Shown one piece after another: positions 48,360 through 59,719 of a stretch of 64,000 bases of DNA; within the stretch, counting starts at the first letter, position 1; each line of letters starts with the position of its first letter. The stretch covers positions 1-64,000 of the forward strand of contig SKCR01029064.1 of the NCBI GenBank assembly GCA_019454045.1. Reading direction: 5' to 3'. The notes under the pieces were generated by a model. It was not told the origin of the DNA, searched no databases, and saw nothing but the letters and a program-made list of their open reading frames with translations. The position numbers and the translations under genes were made by a program. The DNA is from Zanthoxylum bungeanum (taxonomy: Eukaryota; Streptophyta; Magnoliopsida; Sapindales; Rutaceae).

Positions 48360-49690
48360 GAGGTGCTGCGACCCCTGGTTCATTCCCGAACCGTGCTTCC
48401 ATTCTTGGAGTGCCATTCTCGGCCTGTTCATTCCTGAACTGTATTGAGATGAGGCTTTATTCCTCCCGAGCTTTATTCCCGAACTGTTGAGGTGAGGCTT
48501 TATTCCTCCCGAGCTTTATTCCCGAACTGTTGAGATGAGGCTTTATTCCTCTAGGCTTTCTTCCTTCAATTATGTTGACCGTGGGCTTTGTTCCCGAATT
48601 GTTGTAGAGAGTGAGCTTTGTTCCCTGACTGTGTTAACTGTGGGCTTTATCCCCGAACTGAGCTGAATGCAGGCTTTCTTCCTGAACTGTACTGAATGTG
48701 GGCTTTATTCCCGAACTGCACTGGATGTGGGTTTTATTCCCGTACTGAGCTGAATGCAGGCTTTCTTCCTGAACTGTATTGAATGTGGGCTTTATTCCGA
48801 ACTGCACTGGATGTGGGCTTTATTCCCGTACTGAGCTGAATGCAGGCTTTTTTCCTGAACTGAATGTGGGCTTTATTCCCGAACTGCACTGGATGTGGGC
48901 TTTATTCCCGTACTGACTGAATGCAGGCTTTTTTCCTGAACTTAAATTAATGTGGGCTTTATTCCCGAGTTTGTTGGACGTAGGCTTTCTTCCTGAGCTG
49001 TATTGAATGTGGCTTTTTCCCGAACTGCACTGAGTGTGGGCTTTATTCCCGAACTGTACTGACATGAGGCTTTCTTCCCCTTGAGCTTTGTTCTCAAACT
49101 ATACTGATATGAGGCTTTCTTCCCATTGAGCTTTGTTCTCAAACTATACTGATATGAGGCTTTATTCCCCTTGAGCTTTGTTCTCAAACTATACTGACAT
49201 GAGGCTTTCTTCCCCTTGCAGCTTTGTTCTCAAACTATACTGACATGAGGCTTTCTTCGCCTTGAGCTTTGTTCTCAAACTATACTGATATGAGGCTTTC
49301 TTCCCCTTGAGCTTTGTTCTCAAGCTATACTGGCATGAGGCTTTATTCCTCCCGAGCTTTATTCCCGAACTACACTGACATGAGGCTTTGTTCCTGGATT
49401 GTACCGAATGTAGGCTTTATTCCCGGGCTGAACTAAATATAGGCTTTCTTCCTGAACTGATATGGGCCTCGCCCTCGATCTGATACTGATATAGGCCTCG
49501 CCCCCAAGCTAAAGATGATGTGGGCCTCGACCCTGAACTGATACTGATATGGGCCTCGCCCTCAAACTGATATTGATATGGGCCTCGCCCCTATGTTGAT
49601 ATTGATATAGGCCTCGCCCCTATGTTGATATTGATATGGGCCTCGCCCCCATGCTGATACTGATGCTAATATTGATGCTTCTGACTGGCT
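48360..49690. repeat. Ogre 3'-UTR tandem array, second element
   Basis: Compound array beside the PPT. 48440-48560: 'gaggctttattcctcccgag' units. 48560-49060: ~29-bp units around 'gtgggctttattcccgaact'. 49060-49370: a 45-bp unit ('gaggctttcttccccttgag' + 'ctttgttctc..') in ~6 copies. 49440-49670: 'gatatgggcctcgcccc' units like those at 7690-8200. It shares words, but not the dominant unit, with the array at 7673-9720. Confidence 0.85.
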
Positions 49691-50217
49691 TTCATTTGTC
49701 GCTTTCTCTCTTTCTTCTTCAAAACCTGTGAACACAAAACAAACACAAAACACAAAAAGGAATGCAAAATATGTTACGTGTATGCATGTATGCATGAGTT
49801 TTCTTATCCCGTTGGGTTAGGTTTTCTATCAATTCTCTTGATGACCATTCTTCTCTTAGGGAAAGTACCATTTCCACTTGTCTACACTGATTTGTTCCAG
49901 GAACCCGTTTCTTTCCAAGTCTAACAGTCCCGCTGTCTCCATTTCCCAATTCCTGAATGGCTAACTTATCTTTTCTGCTTGCTTCTTTTGAGGATCCCCT
50001 ACGTTCTGAGTATCACATTACCAAGATTAAACACACTCATGTTGCAAGTTTGAAAGTAATAGTCTTAGGCGGTTAAATGAAATGATCGCCTTTATTATTG
50101 TTGATGAAACGTTCGAACAGGTAAACAAAATCAATGTCTTTATTAAAAGTGCAAGATAAACTGGAGAAACAACAGTGCCTTCTTCTTCAGTCCATGGTTC
50201 TTCACCATTGTTATCCC
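49691..50217 (-). mobile_element. Ogre internal region between gag and tandem array
   Basis: Non-coding by inspection. The 'gctttctctctttcttcttc' and 'aaaacctgtgaacacaaaac' blocks match the fragment at ~9757. In a coding Ogre element, protease, reverse transcriptase, RNase H and integrase (several kilobases) would lie here; all are absent. Confidence 0.7.
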
Positions 50218-51626
50218 TTATTCCTGTGAAGCTGAGTGGTTGAGAGTTTGGAGGACAAGGGTTTCGGGTAGGCCAGAGTTGATCATGTAGTTGGGTAGGG
50301 GATTTCTGTGTGCGTTGGGTTGTTCTTTCTCTGGGTCGGGTATTGTATGGGCATCGATGAGGTTTTGGATTTCATGTCTGAGGCGGGCGCAGTTGTCGGT
50401 GTCATGGCCTTTTTCTTGGTGGAAGTGACAGTATAAGTTTAAGTTCATGTGAGGTGGCACATGATTTGGAATGGGCCTAGGTTCTAAAGGTTTTAAGAGT
50501 CCTTGCGCCTTCAGCTTTTCGAATACCTTTGAAAGAGGCTTACCAAGGTTAGAAAATCGTCTGTTCTTAATGGCAGTGACCTCAGCAGTAGCAGGCATAG
50601 TCCCTGAATGTCCCCCAATATTCCTTCTGTTCTGTCCATAAAACTTTCTGTTCTCGGCTTCCTCCTCAATATCCATAACTGTCTCCCTCAGCTGTCGAAA
50701 ATCAGTAATCATCGAAGTCATTCTCCTTAGTTTGCCATAAATAGAGGTCTTGGTGCCCTTGATGATCATTTTGATCTGGTCTTTCTCAGAGGGTCGAGTC
50801 TGCATCTTCAGAAGCTGGCTTCTCCAGCGGTCCACATATTCCTTGAAATTTTCTCCGGCTTCTGCTTGACATTTTCTAAGTCACGGAGTGACAAGTCAAT
50901 CTCCAGGTCCGTGACATATTGCTTTAAGAAAGCATCAGCTAGCTCCCTCCAATCTTCCTTAACCTGCTTGTCCAGGTTATGGTACCATACTACGGGTGCC
51001 CCCTCGAGTGACATCCCGAACATCTTTTGTACTTGGCGTTGAGACAGGCCAACTGAACTCATAATAGACACATACTGACGGAGATGCACCCTCGGATCTC
51101 CGTTCCCATTGAACTTAGTCAAATCCGGCATCTTAAACTGTGCCGGCAACTGCTCCTCAAACGTCATTGTCTCATAATGTAGCAAATCTTCATTCTTACC
51201 CCTCATCTTGCGGGTAACGGATTCTACCTGATCCCTGAGTTTCTGTATCACGGCCTGAGACCCAATCACTCTGTCTGTTGCATACTCTGCCATATCATCA
51301 TCAAAAGCGGGGATATCATCCCCCAACCCGTTCGGAGGCTCCTCGCGTTTCCCATTCTTAGAATTTCCCCCAGCACGGGGCATAGCCATATTTGTCATGG
51401 CAGTAGTCAAGGCTTGCAACTGTTCAGTGACCTTGGCGAGACCGTTTTGCAACTGATCCATACGGGATACCTCAATATCTGATTCGCTCATGTCTGTTCC
51501 CAGTATTTTGATGAGTCTCCCCTTTTCCCTAACCCAACGGGAATCTATGATGGCTTTCAGAACACAAGGGTTAACATGATGTATGTATGCATGATGTGCA
51601 TAAGAGGCATATAACATATAAATCAT
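50218..51626 (-). pseudogene. Ogre/Tat gag, frameshifted
   Basis: The minus strand reads from 51626 through a coiled-coil-like N-terminal part (RMDQLQNGLAKVTEQLQAL), the gag core FKMPDLTKFNGNGDPRVHL, SLEGAPVVWYHNLDK and ADAFLKQYVTDLEIDLSL, then LRDLENVKQKPEK. A one-base deletion near 50850 shifts the frame; the continuation is AGENFKEYVDRWRSQLLKM. It ends with a zinc-binding motif YCHFHQEKGHDTDNC, which is CX2HX4HX4C rather than CCHC, the form common in Ogre/Tat gag. The motifs are established for this lineage. The start (51626 or the MSESDIEV Met further in) cannot be decided. The ancestor would have formed particles; this copy is broken once and otherwise well preserved. Confidence 0.88.
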
Positions 51627-51654
51627 ACTAAGTCAATAAAATTTTCAAACAAGT

Positions 51655-52125
51655 CGGCCCATTATCATTTTAGAAGCTTTTGGGCTTACTGTCATAAGAG
51701 TGAACACGTCCCAGTTTAAATGGCCCAACGAGTTCATATCTTATGGCAAGGAGCCCAACTAAATCCAAATGATAATACTCCGAACACAATCACAAAATGG
51801 CCCATTGTCATTTAGAAGCCTTTGGCCCAATCGTTATAAGATACGTTCTTGTCCCAGTTTAAATGGCCCAACAAGCCCATATCTATTGACAAAAGATCCA
51901 GATGGATTCAAATAGCAATGTTCCAAACATAAGCATACAAGGAAGATATCATAAACATAAAATAGTAACTTCTACCGTGTGGCCCACAATCATTTCAGAA
52001 GCTTTGGGCCTAATTGTCATAAGATACGAACTAGCCCCAGTTTAAATGGCCCAACAAGTTCGCATTTTTGACAAAGAGTCCAATTCATCCAAATGATAAT
52101 GGTCCTAAAGCACAAGGAAATATTT
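51655..52125. repeat. Three degenerate ~140-180-bp repeats upstream of Ogre gag
   Basis: Units start near 51657, 51804 and 51980, each with 'ggcccattgtcatttagaag', 'ttataagata', 'cccagtttaaatggcccaac' and 'ccaaatgataat' in the same order. They lie in the 5' leader and are non-coding. Confidence 0.75.
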
Positions 52126-52650
52126 GTTATAGGCTATACAACCCGGTCTACGCATGGGTTCGTGGGAGTATGGACAAAGGCTCTCATCGGCGAAGGATGG
52201 CCCACAACTAGGTCTCCCCAATCAAGGGTTCGAGCAACCAAGTGAGCGCACCCTTTTTTATACACTAAGGTACGTGCCAATGAGCTATGGTGTGTGACGG
52301 ACTATCAAATGGATTTCCTGTTGTAGATTCCCCAGAGGGAAGGTGGAGCGAGGCTCACTTAAATACCCAAGCCTCTAGGCTCTTATCGCTTGGTGTCAGG
52401 AATAAACAACGAGTCCTCCAAATTAGTCCATCACAAAGGCTACGAGTAGATGGCTATCTAGGTGCCTTCACAGCTTTTCCTTCTAGAAAGGTAGTGAGTG
52501 AAGGAAGACACCAAACCATTACCTAGCCTTAAAATGCCTTTGATTAAACCCCCATTTTATCCACTATAGACACGGTCAATTAAAACATAAATCCAATCAT
52601 TACAAGACAATATTCGGGGCCGATTCTCTATCCCCAGTGAGTCGCCAGAC
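52126..52650 (-). mobile_element. Ogre 5' leader with PBS
   Basis: Sequence between gag leader repeats and LTR. PBS candidate on the minus strand: TGGCGACTCACTGGGG (52647 to 52632), three bases from the LTR, resembling the tRNA-Arg-type PBS of Ogre/Tat elements. 52352-52650 is duplicated at 45085-45386. Confidence 0.75.
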
Positions 52651-53212
52651 TGTAGACAACAGGACCTGGGCGACGCCGTTTCTAGGCTCGCGGCACTAGT
52701 TGGGAAGTACGAAATAACATGGAGTCGCCACCCGGTGTGAACCGGGACAAAGATTTAAGGCCGCACTCACCCCTCGCAAGGGAAGACCTCAAACCATTGG
52801 GTTCGGAATGGTCCCTTACTTATGCAACTTGTAATGTAAAGATTTATGCAATAATCCAACCAAGCCTATGACATATATTTCCAAGTGCAACACAATCCTA
52901 AATTCACATGCTTGAAAGTATAGTTTACATCTAACATACATGAAACCAAACCTTATTGCCAAATTCACATGCTCAAAAGTAGGCCTTTGCAACAACAAGC
53001 ACATAACGTCATAAGAATTCAATCATTCATGTAAGTATAAACACAAACAGCCATGGTAACGTTGCATGTAATGTAAAGGAAATCAAAATGACGATAAACA
53101 ACATTGTAGGCACAGACAACTAGAGAGGTAATACAAATGCATGGCGTACAAAGGGGTAACCATATGCTAAGATGGACATGTCATAATGTGATGCAAGAGG
53201 ATCTGTTTACCG

Positions 53213-53530
53213 TGTGCGTTCGTGCAGCGTTCGTAGACGCGTTCGAACGTTAAACAGAAGGTTCTCGTTCGAGTAGCGTTCGTAAACGCGTTCGAACGGA
53301 AATGAAACAGAATGCTCACGTTCGTGTGGCGTTTGTGAACGTGTTCGAACGTAAATGAAACAGAATACTCACATTCGTGTGGCGTTTGTTAACGCGTGCG
53401 AACGGAAATGAAACAGAACACTCACGTTCATGTGTCGTTCGTGAACGCGTTCGATCAGAGATGAGCCCTGATGCATGATAAGGCAAAATGCATGCGCGTT
53501 CGAGTTGCATTCGTAAATGCGTTCGAACGG
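53213..53530. repeat. 53-bp tandem repeat with CGTTCGAACG palindrome, right LTR
   Basis: Same array as 45950-46275. Differences between the two arrays are mostly single C/T and G/A changes inside the palindromes. Confidence 0.85.
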
Positions 53531-54903
53531 GAACAGACCTGATGCATGAAATGAGACGCAATATAACAAAAATAAAGGGGGGCGGGTGAAGTACTGCCGT
53601 AAAGGTGGCCTTTTGGGGCTCTTGATCTCTCAAAGAGAGGACCTTTAGACCAACATACTAAGCCCATGCGCTCGACTGAATCATGCATACATAGAATGAA
53701 AAGCAATAATATTAAACATAGTGTGCCCGATTGAACGTATCTTGTATCCAACCGAACACACATCAACCGGCGCGGCAAAGCCTCGTTGTAAAGGGCTTTA
53801 GCCCCTCTCCATAGGGGATCTCACATCGCACTTACTAAGCCCATGCACTTGGTTGAATCATGCATACGAAAATAAAGACAATCATATCAAACCAAGTATG
53901 TCCGATTGAACGTATTTCGCATTCAACCGAACACACATCAATCGGTGCGGCAGAGCATCGTGGTGAAGGATTTTAACCCTCCAATTAGGGAACCTTTCAT
54001 CGCACTTACTAAGCCCATGCACTCGATCGTATCATACGGGAATGACAACATGCAGAATTTAAATAACAAGAATTAAATAAACCAAAGCAACACAAAATAA
54101 GAGAAGGTGCCGTTTACTCAAGTGGTACGTGGAGTTGTGTCCCAAGTACAGACCGCACTACCGTCCATTCGGATTCGGCTACGGAATTTACGTCTGGGTT
54201 TCCATCCTATATACCACAAGAGACGACACTCTTCCATTTCATTCAAGCCACAACATGCATCCATAAACGACTCTCATGCGAATAGAATTCAATAATAAAA
54301 GAAACGAATATAAACTAAAGAAAAAGTGCCCTCAGGTCTAACCTTTTAAGTCGTCTCGCGGACTCGCGTTTCACGAAGATCGGAAGGGGTAAAGCTCCGC
54401 AACTCTTCCGGTTCACTGGTTCACTGCTCTCGTTCGTTGTCTTACTGTTTTGGGTCGTCGTCCTCCGTCTTTTGCTGCTATTTTGACTCCAATTCGCTGC
54501 CGCTGCTACCATTTTGCTGCTGTATTTTAGTTACTGTTTTTGGGATGTTTTGGCTACTGTTTTGGGTGTTATTTTCGGTGGTGTTATGGTGTGGTTCGGG
54601 GGCTGTTTTATGTGTGTGTTTAGGGCTGCTGTATGCGTGTTTTAAGGCTGTTTGGGATGTGTTTTTCGGTGAGGTGAAGGGGCTGTTCAAGGGTTAGGGG
54701 CTGCTGTGTGTTGTTCTTGTTAAGTTGGTGAGGGAATTGTTGTTGTGTGTGTTGTTTGTGTTTTGTATGTGAGCTAGGGGAAAAGGGTTGGGGATTCTTT
54801 TCTTCTTTTTTTCTGTAATGGGCGTGAACTCTAGAGAGAGTGGAGAGAGGAGGCTTTTTTGTGTGAATGAGCTAGCTAGCCTTGAGAAGGTTGGTGAATG
54901 GTT

Positions 54904-54912
54904 CTTTTTATA
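54904..54912 (-). promoter_or_regulatory. Putative TATA box of the Ogre 5' LTR
   Basis: The minus strand reads TATAAAAAG, ~575 bp from the LTR start, matching the position in the solo LTR at 27417. In the left LTR the same site is mutated to TATAGAAAG. Confidence 0.5.
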
Positions 54913-55485
54913 GGCAAAGGGTTAGGCTTGACAAGGAAAGGGATTTGATTGAGGGGGGACAAATCTTGGCTAGATAGGGAAGGTTGAATATTTAGTTTAT
55001 GTTGATTAGGCATACAATATTTTAAGTTTGGGAATAATATATTGGTTGATTGATTTTAACTTGGTATGATTATATTTGATTGGTTTAGATTAGGTATGCT
55101 ATTTCTTTAATTTGTGTAAGTATTTTATTTAATTTGGTATGTGATTTTTAGATTTGTTTTGATTTCACCATGTGTTAAATATGTGTTTTAAGTGGGCTTG
55201 GGCGTGTGGGCCAAGGTTTGGGCGAATTGGGCTTAATGCGAGGCTAACAGCAAAACCAGAATTACCGACACCGTTCGAACGCCTCATCGAACGTGGCACG
55301 AACGTCCGCAATCTGCCTGACGTTCGAACGAAGTAACGAACGCAGCACCAACGAAAACAGTGAACCTTGTTTATTCTGAATTCCCCTTCCGACGTCCGTT
55401 TTCCGCGACCTCCGTGACTTAAAAGGTAGTGTCTCCAAAATGAGACTCATCATAGGGACTTATGTGTAAAAATGCAGTGCCTACA

Positions 55486-56169
55486 CCGACATGATAACAC
55501 ACATCGACATACATCTCCACGTGCCGCTAGAAATGTCGTACATTCCTCCACGCGCCACCAGAAATGCTGCACGTTCCTCCACGGGCCAACACGTGCCTCA
55601 ACACACCATCCATGTGCGCTCATACGTCATCACATACCTGCCATGCAACGTCATGCGTTTGCCACAGGTTGTCAAGTCACACACGCAGATGACATGTTGT
55701 CTATTAGTTTCGTGACTGTATGACATGTCAGTTGTTAAATTCATAGGCAACCGACAAGCCATTTAACACTTGTATAGATGACATGTCATCTGATTTGGCG
55801 CTATACATCTCGTACAAATTTTGGATGACATGTCGTCTGGATTCCTAAACAGTGGATGACATGTCATTTTATTATTATGAGAGTATTTTTCTGGGTAAAA
55901 ATAGGTTCGACTAGCCAACTTCTAGGGTCCATATCTTTCTCAATTTTAATCTAAATTAAGCAAATGATATACCAAATTAAATATCACATATCCTAATTTT
56001 TCAAACATCTTATAACACATCATTTGCAATTTCGTATAAAAATATATTAAGGCCCAAAGTTGGAAAAAAATATTTTTTGTCAAATTAAAAACATAATGTA
56101 TTTTCTTCATTTTTCATGCATGATCATGTATTTTTGTGTAATCTATCTAGAATACATGTATTAAAGCTA
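55486..56169 (-). mobile_element. 5' leader of Copia element E
   Basis: Lies just downstream of the element E PBS in minus-strand sense. It has two or three ~30-bp units 'tcctccacgcgccaccagaa' (55540-55600) and five copies of a GATGACATGTCATC-like palindrome (55688-55868). No coding domain. It is cut by the Ogre element at 55485. Confidence 0.6.
55688..55870. repeat. ATGACATGTCAT palindrome repeats
   Basis: Five copies at 55688, ~55719, 55777 (perfect 14-bp palindrome GATGACATGTCATC), 55824 and 55855, spaced ~30-58 bp. Confidence 0.8.
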
Positions 56170-56178
56170 CTGATACCA
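56170..56178 (-). other. Primer-binding site of Copia element E
   Basis: The minus strand reads TGGTATCAG, one base inside the LTR. Confidence 0.75.
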
Positions 56179-56179
56179 A

Positions 56180-56590
56180 TGTAGGGAAACATCATCCCTT
56201 ATAATTTCATGGAACAAATCCATAATGGTTTACTTCGGATCTAACCATATATGTATTACTAGTCTTAAATTTATTCATAAATAAATTAAAATAAATCTAA
56301 AAATTTCATAACACAATTGCATAGCTCACTTCTTGTAGAGATATCCTTAATTAAACTTAATTGATTGCTTATCTGAATGAACAAATGCTCATATTTATAA
56401 GAATGGAAGTCAAGTTACTGTAAATTCACATGCATAGCTTCCTATTTACTCACATGCATTTGGAATCAAGCATTGATTACTATGTAATCACATGTATTTG
56501 GATGTCTTGATTACTATTTAATCACATGTATTTGGTAGCTTAATGCCTTCCTATAACCTCTCCAAAAATGTTACCATCATGGGTGTAGCA
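56180..56590 (-). repeat. 5' LTR of Copia element E
   Basis: A short LTR of ~411 bp. On the minus strand it starts TGCTACACCCATG (56590) and ends GTTTCCCTACA (56180), with a PBS next to it. A TATAAATAT (56399-56391) is a TATA candidate. With the gag (44334-43470) and protease (22397-22199) it outlines one old Copia spread over more than 34 kb by later insertions. The exact outer end is uncertain by two bases because a solo LTR is inserted there. Confidence 0.75.
56391..56399 (-). promoter_or_regulatory. Putative TATA box of element E LTR
   Basis: The minus strand reads TATAAATAT, ~190 bp from the LTR start. Confidence 0.4.
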
Positions 56591-56593
56591 CAT
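56589..56593 (+). repeat. TSD of Gypsy solo LTR F, left copy
   Basis: CACAT, identical to 63626-63630. Confidence 0.9.
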
Positions 56594-57011
56594 TGTAATA
56601 TCTCGAGTTTTTCAGAACACTGTTGGAATGTTTCCGAATTAAAGATAAGTATTGAAATGGAATGGTAATAAAAAATCGTAGTTTATGGGTTGGGAAATAG
56701 TTCGGAATATTTTAAAGTGAAGCTTGGCTGCGTTGGAAAATGCGTGGTTTTGAGAACCAGTTACGCGAATTCTGATTTTATTATTTTACACGTAAACGTT
56801 TCTTATTTCAGTTATAAAGATAGCAAATAAAATTTGATTGAGTTGATTCTTGAACCATCAGACTCATTTTTCCGAACGAACAACTCTCGTTTTGAACACT
56901 TTTCAAAATTTACACCGGAAGGGCTTTGAAAATGTAAATACCCGTAAAGGTTCATGGGAAGGATCTAGAAGTAATTTTCGGGGGCCAGAATGTAAATTTC
57001 AGAAACTTCAC

Positions 57012-57019
57012 TATAAATA
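57012..57019 (+). promoter_or_regulatory. Putative TATA box of solo LTR F
   Basis: TATAAATA ~420 bp into the LTR, followed ~35 bp later by a short ATG-containing stretch and a GC-rich patch, as expected for an LTR promoter and R region. Confidence 0.5.
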
Positions 57020-58261
57020 CCCATTGGTTTCAGAAATTGCCAAAATGGCAAAACCATCACAAATCCCCCACACGCCTCTTATCACCAAAACGTCATCACC
57101 ATCCTTGCTGGTCACTCCGGCGGCCTACCGGCCATCGCCGGTTAGCGCGACTAGCTTGGGGGGTGCGCCGATCACCCCTCCAGCTTATGGTGACCTGCAA
57201 CAGGTCCAGGACGTCGGCGAGCGGAGATAAAGAGAAGGAAACATGTATGTCATGGGTTGTTCGATACGGGCTCGTCGCTTCACGGCTCGAGCCACCCGCC
57301 AAATAGAAGCTCTCATAGAGTACTACAAGATGGCAGTGATGATTTTTTGATCCGTGCTCGGTTGCATGCGAAACAAGAGAGGAAGATTTGGATGAATAGT
57401 TACCCAAGGTGAACAGTAACTTCGATAGGACTTCCGTCAATTCCAGCGCGTTCGTGGGATCTTTTGGAGTCCATATATGGCCTCGAAATCTTGGTAAGAC
57501 CTCCCGGTAAAAATCGAAAATTTCAATTTTTTTGTTAAATGTTCAGATGCATCCAGTAGTTTCGTAGAGTAGCATAATGATAAAAAATGAATTTTTTGTG
57601 TATTAGTATATTGAATATGAGCATTCGGTAGAATCCGAGTGAAAACGAAACGAATTAGATCGATCCGATAGATTATGCCAATTTTTGGTAAAAGTAAATT
57701 TTCCATGTATTAATATATTTTTGATCGTAATGATGAAGATGAGTCATATGTGATGATAAAATAGTGTTTAGATAAATACGGGTAGGTTCGGAGGGTTCGA
57801 GACCCTTCCGTAGCGTTTGCGGAAACTTTTTCGGAAGATTTTCCAAAAACATGTAAACCGAGAATTTAGGTGAACTAGTGGCTTGAAATAGTTTGTAATG
57901 GTGTTTTAAGAATACAGAAACTAAAAGTGTTGAAATCAGACTTGATTTGGTTTTCTGGGAAAGATCCGGAATTTTATCGTATTTTAGTGGAGAACTCTGT
58001 AAGACGTGTTTCTGACGATATTTCGCCATTTGTTTTGAAAGATGTGACTAGAACCTGGAGTGCTCATGAAGCCAAGTAAGTAATCAATGCGATGAGAACT
58101 CGAGTTGGTGAATTTATGTTTTATATATATATATATAATTGAATGTTAAGGGATGAAAGAAGATAGTTAAAATGTGATTTTGGAGTAACGAGTTCAAGAT
58201 TACATATGGTTAAGGTAATCGACCTCCACAAGTATGGATGTTTATATTATTGTTTTGATAC

Positions 58262-58264
58262 GAA
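58262..58264 (+). repeat. TSD of CACTA element, left copy
   Basis: GAA, repeated at 61912-61914; a 3-bp TSD is diagnostic of CACTA (EnSpm) transposons. Confidence 0.8.
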
Positions 58265-59131
58265 CACTACTACAATAAGGCATAAAGAAGTCAATTTTTA
58301 AACGATGTCTATTAGTTTAGACATCGGTTTCAAAAGTGTTTTCTATTCGAGTGTTGTTAAAACTTTCTTCTTTTTAGATCATTTAATAATTGATGTTATA
58401 AATGTTTCGAAAGACATCGGTTATTCGTAAAAGCGATGTCTTTCGAATTGTCATAGAAATCAGTATTTTTATTAATTTTCGATGTCTTTATATTTGTGAA
58501 ATGAAATTGGTTTGATTAAAACCAACTTCATATATATTTGAATAGAAATCGCTTATACAAAATGATGTTTTAAGTAAAAAAAAAAAAAAAGAAATCAGTT
58601 TTTATTATATCATAACTGTTTTTAAATATTTTATCAACTGATGTCTTAAAATTCATGTGTTTTTTTTTTTCAAATTTAAATGATTCATCATAAAAATCAT
58701 TAAAAACACAATATGATAAAACATAAAATTCATTCAATAAAAATATTTATGAATTTGTCCATACAATTTTTTTCTTTTCATCCTCATCAAAACCCCAAGC
58801 CTTAAAAAATAACTTGAACAAAGTAATTGAGTTTTAAAAAATAATAAAAAAAACATTAGCAAATTTAAATTTCATATCTCTAATGCTACAAATTATGCTC
58901 ATTCACTTCGCATCCCATCTTTTTCTTCTTGAGTGTATGTATTCATTCCTTGAAAATGCAATAATAACACATAAAAATATAGTAATTAATCATCAATTTT
59001 TCATAGGTGATTTTTCAAGTTCCACTAACAGTCACTTATATAATGGATTCACTCTTTGTAGCTCCACATGGCACAAGTTCAATCACCAAATAATAATATA
59101 TTTAATAGTAAAATTAGTATTAAACTCTTAC

Positions 59132-59716
59132 CTTTTGCATAACAAATATATGTGGATCTGCAATGATGTCTCTCACATACTTTAATACATAATATCCACA
59201 TTCCTTGTTTGTAGGTTGTTTTGGACACTATAACCAATTCAACATATTAATAATTTTATGAAAAAAAATGGATTAGTTTAGTTAAAATATGTATACCATA
59301 ACACTCTTCCAAGCTATAGATTTCCGTAAAATTCTTTGCTTCTGAGTTGCAAATATTTTTAATGCCCTGCACGAAATATGCCAAGGAAATATAACACAAA
59401 TATGTCCCTTATTTTTTTAAAAAAAATTAAAAATTAAAAAAAAAAACAAAAAAAAATTACAAGACTTACTTATTGACAATATCCATGATGATCTTCTTCT
59501 CGAATTGGATCCAAGAAATATGCAATGTTATTATCAGGATCCAAAATGACTAACATCCAATGGAATCTATCAATTAATATTAAGTAATAAATGATTTTGT
59601 TCATTGCAATTTAGCACATCAATATTAAAGTTAAGCAATGATAAAATTAATACTTACGATTGATTGAAATGAGCAAAAAAGTTAACAATAAATAGGTGAT
59701 CACCAAAGTATATCAC
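59132..59716 (-). pseudogene. Ulp1/SENP-like (C48) cysteine protease fragment, four exons
   Basis: The minus strand gives a spliced model. Exon 59716-59658 (VIYFGDHLFIVNFFAHFNQ), intron GTAAGT..TAG. Exon 59566-59470 (FHWMLVILDPDNNIAYFLDP), intron GTAAGT..CAG. Exon 59366-59297 (ALKIFATQKQRILRKSIAW), intron GTATAC..TAG of only 69 bp. Exon 59227-59132 (CPKQPTNKECGYYVLKYV, then RDIIADP). The C48 catalytic set is visible: His (59560-59562), Asp (59509-59511), Gln (59216-59218) and Cys (59198-59200). Splice phases fit except in the second exon, which is one base too long between LDPIRE and IIMDIVNK, so this copy is probably frameshifted. Ulp1 proteases remove SUMO-like modifiers; plant transposons often carry such domains with unproven roles. 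First and last exons of the gene were not found. Confidence 0.8.
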
Positions 59717-59719
59717 CTA

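Larger units (their letters stand above)
45085..55485 (-). mobile_element. Gag-only Ogre/Tat element with tandem LTR-leader structure
   Basis: Minus-strand order from the right: LTR (55485-52651), PBS, leader, gag, non-coding region, tandem array, PPT, LTR (48220-45387), then a second PBS and ~300 bp of leader (45386-45085) before an abrupt end. The blocks 45085-48220 and 52352-55485 are nearly identical over 3.1 kb and 7,267 bp apart. No protease, integrase or reverse transcriptase is present, so it depends on other elements. The second leader means the left LTR is an internal LTR of a tandem array, probably made by unequal recombination, with the next unit truncated. It interrupts Copia element E. 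Confidence 0.8.
52651..55485 (-). repeat. Ogre LTR, right copy (5' LTR)
   Basis: 2,835 bp, TGTAGACAACAGG to AGTGCCTACA, nearly identical to 45387-48220. Contains the 53-bp palindromic repeats at 53213-53530. Confidence 0.9.

Noticed and set aside
45085..55485. Simple segmental duplication of a 3.1-kb block
   Set aside because: TG..CA ends, PBS, PPT and the intervening Ogre gag show that the repeated blocks are LTRs plus leader, not a genomic duplication.
56850..57230. 126-codon frame with a proline-rich end in solo LTR F
   Set aside because: Lies across the TATA box and GC-rich patch of an LTR; no domain or start context supports a protein.
58883..59185. 100-codon plus-strand frame in the CACTA element
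   Set aside because: It is antisense to the well-supported last Ulp1-like exon and is AT-rich low-complexity sequence.
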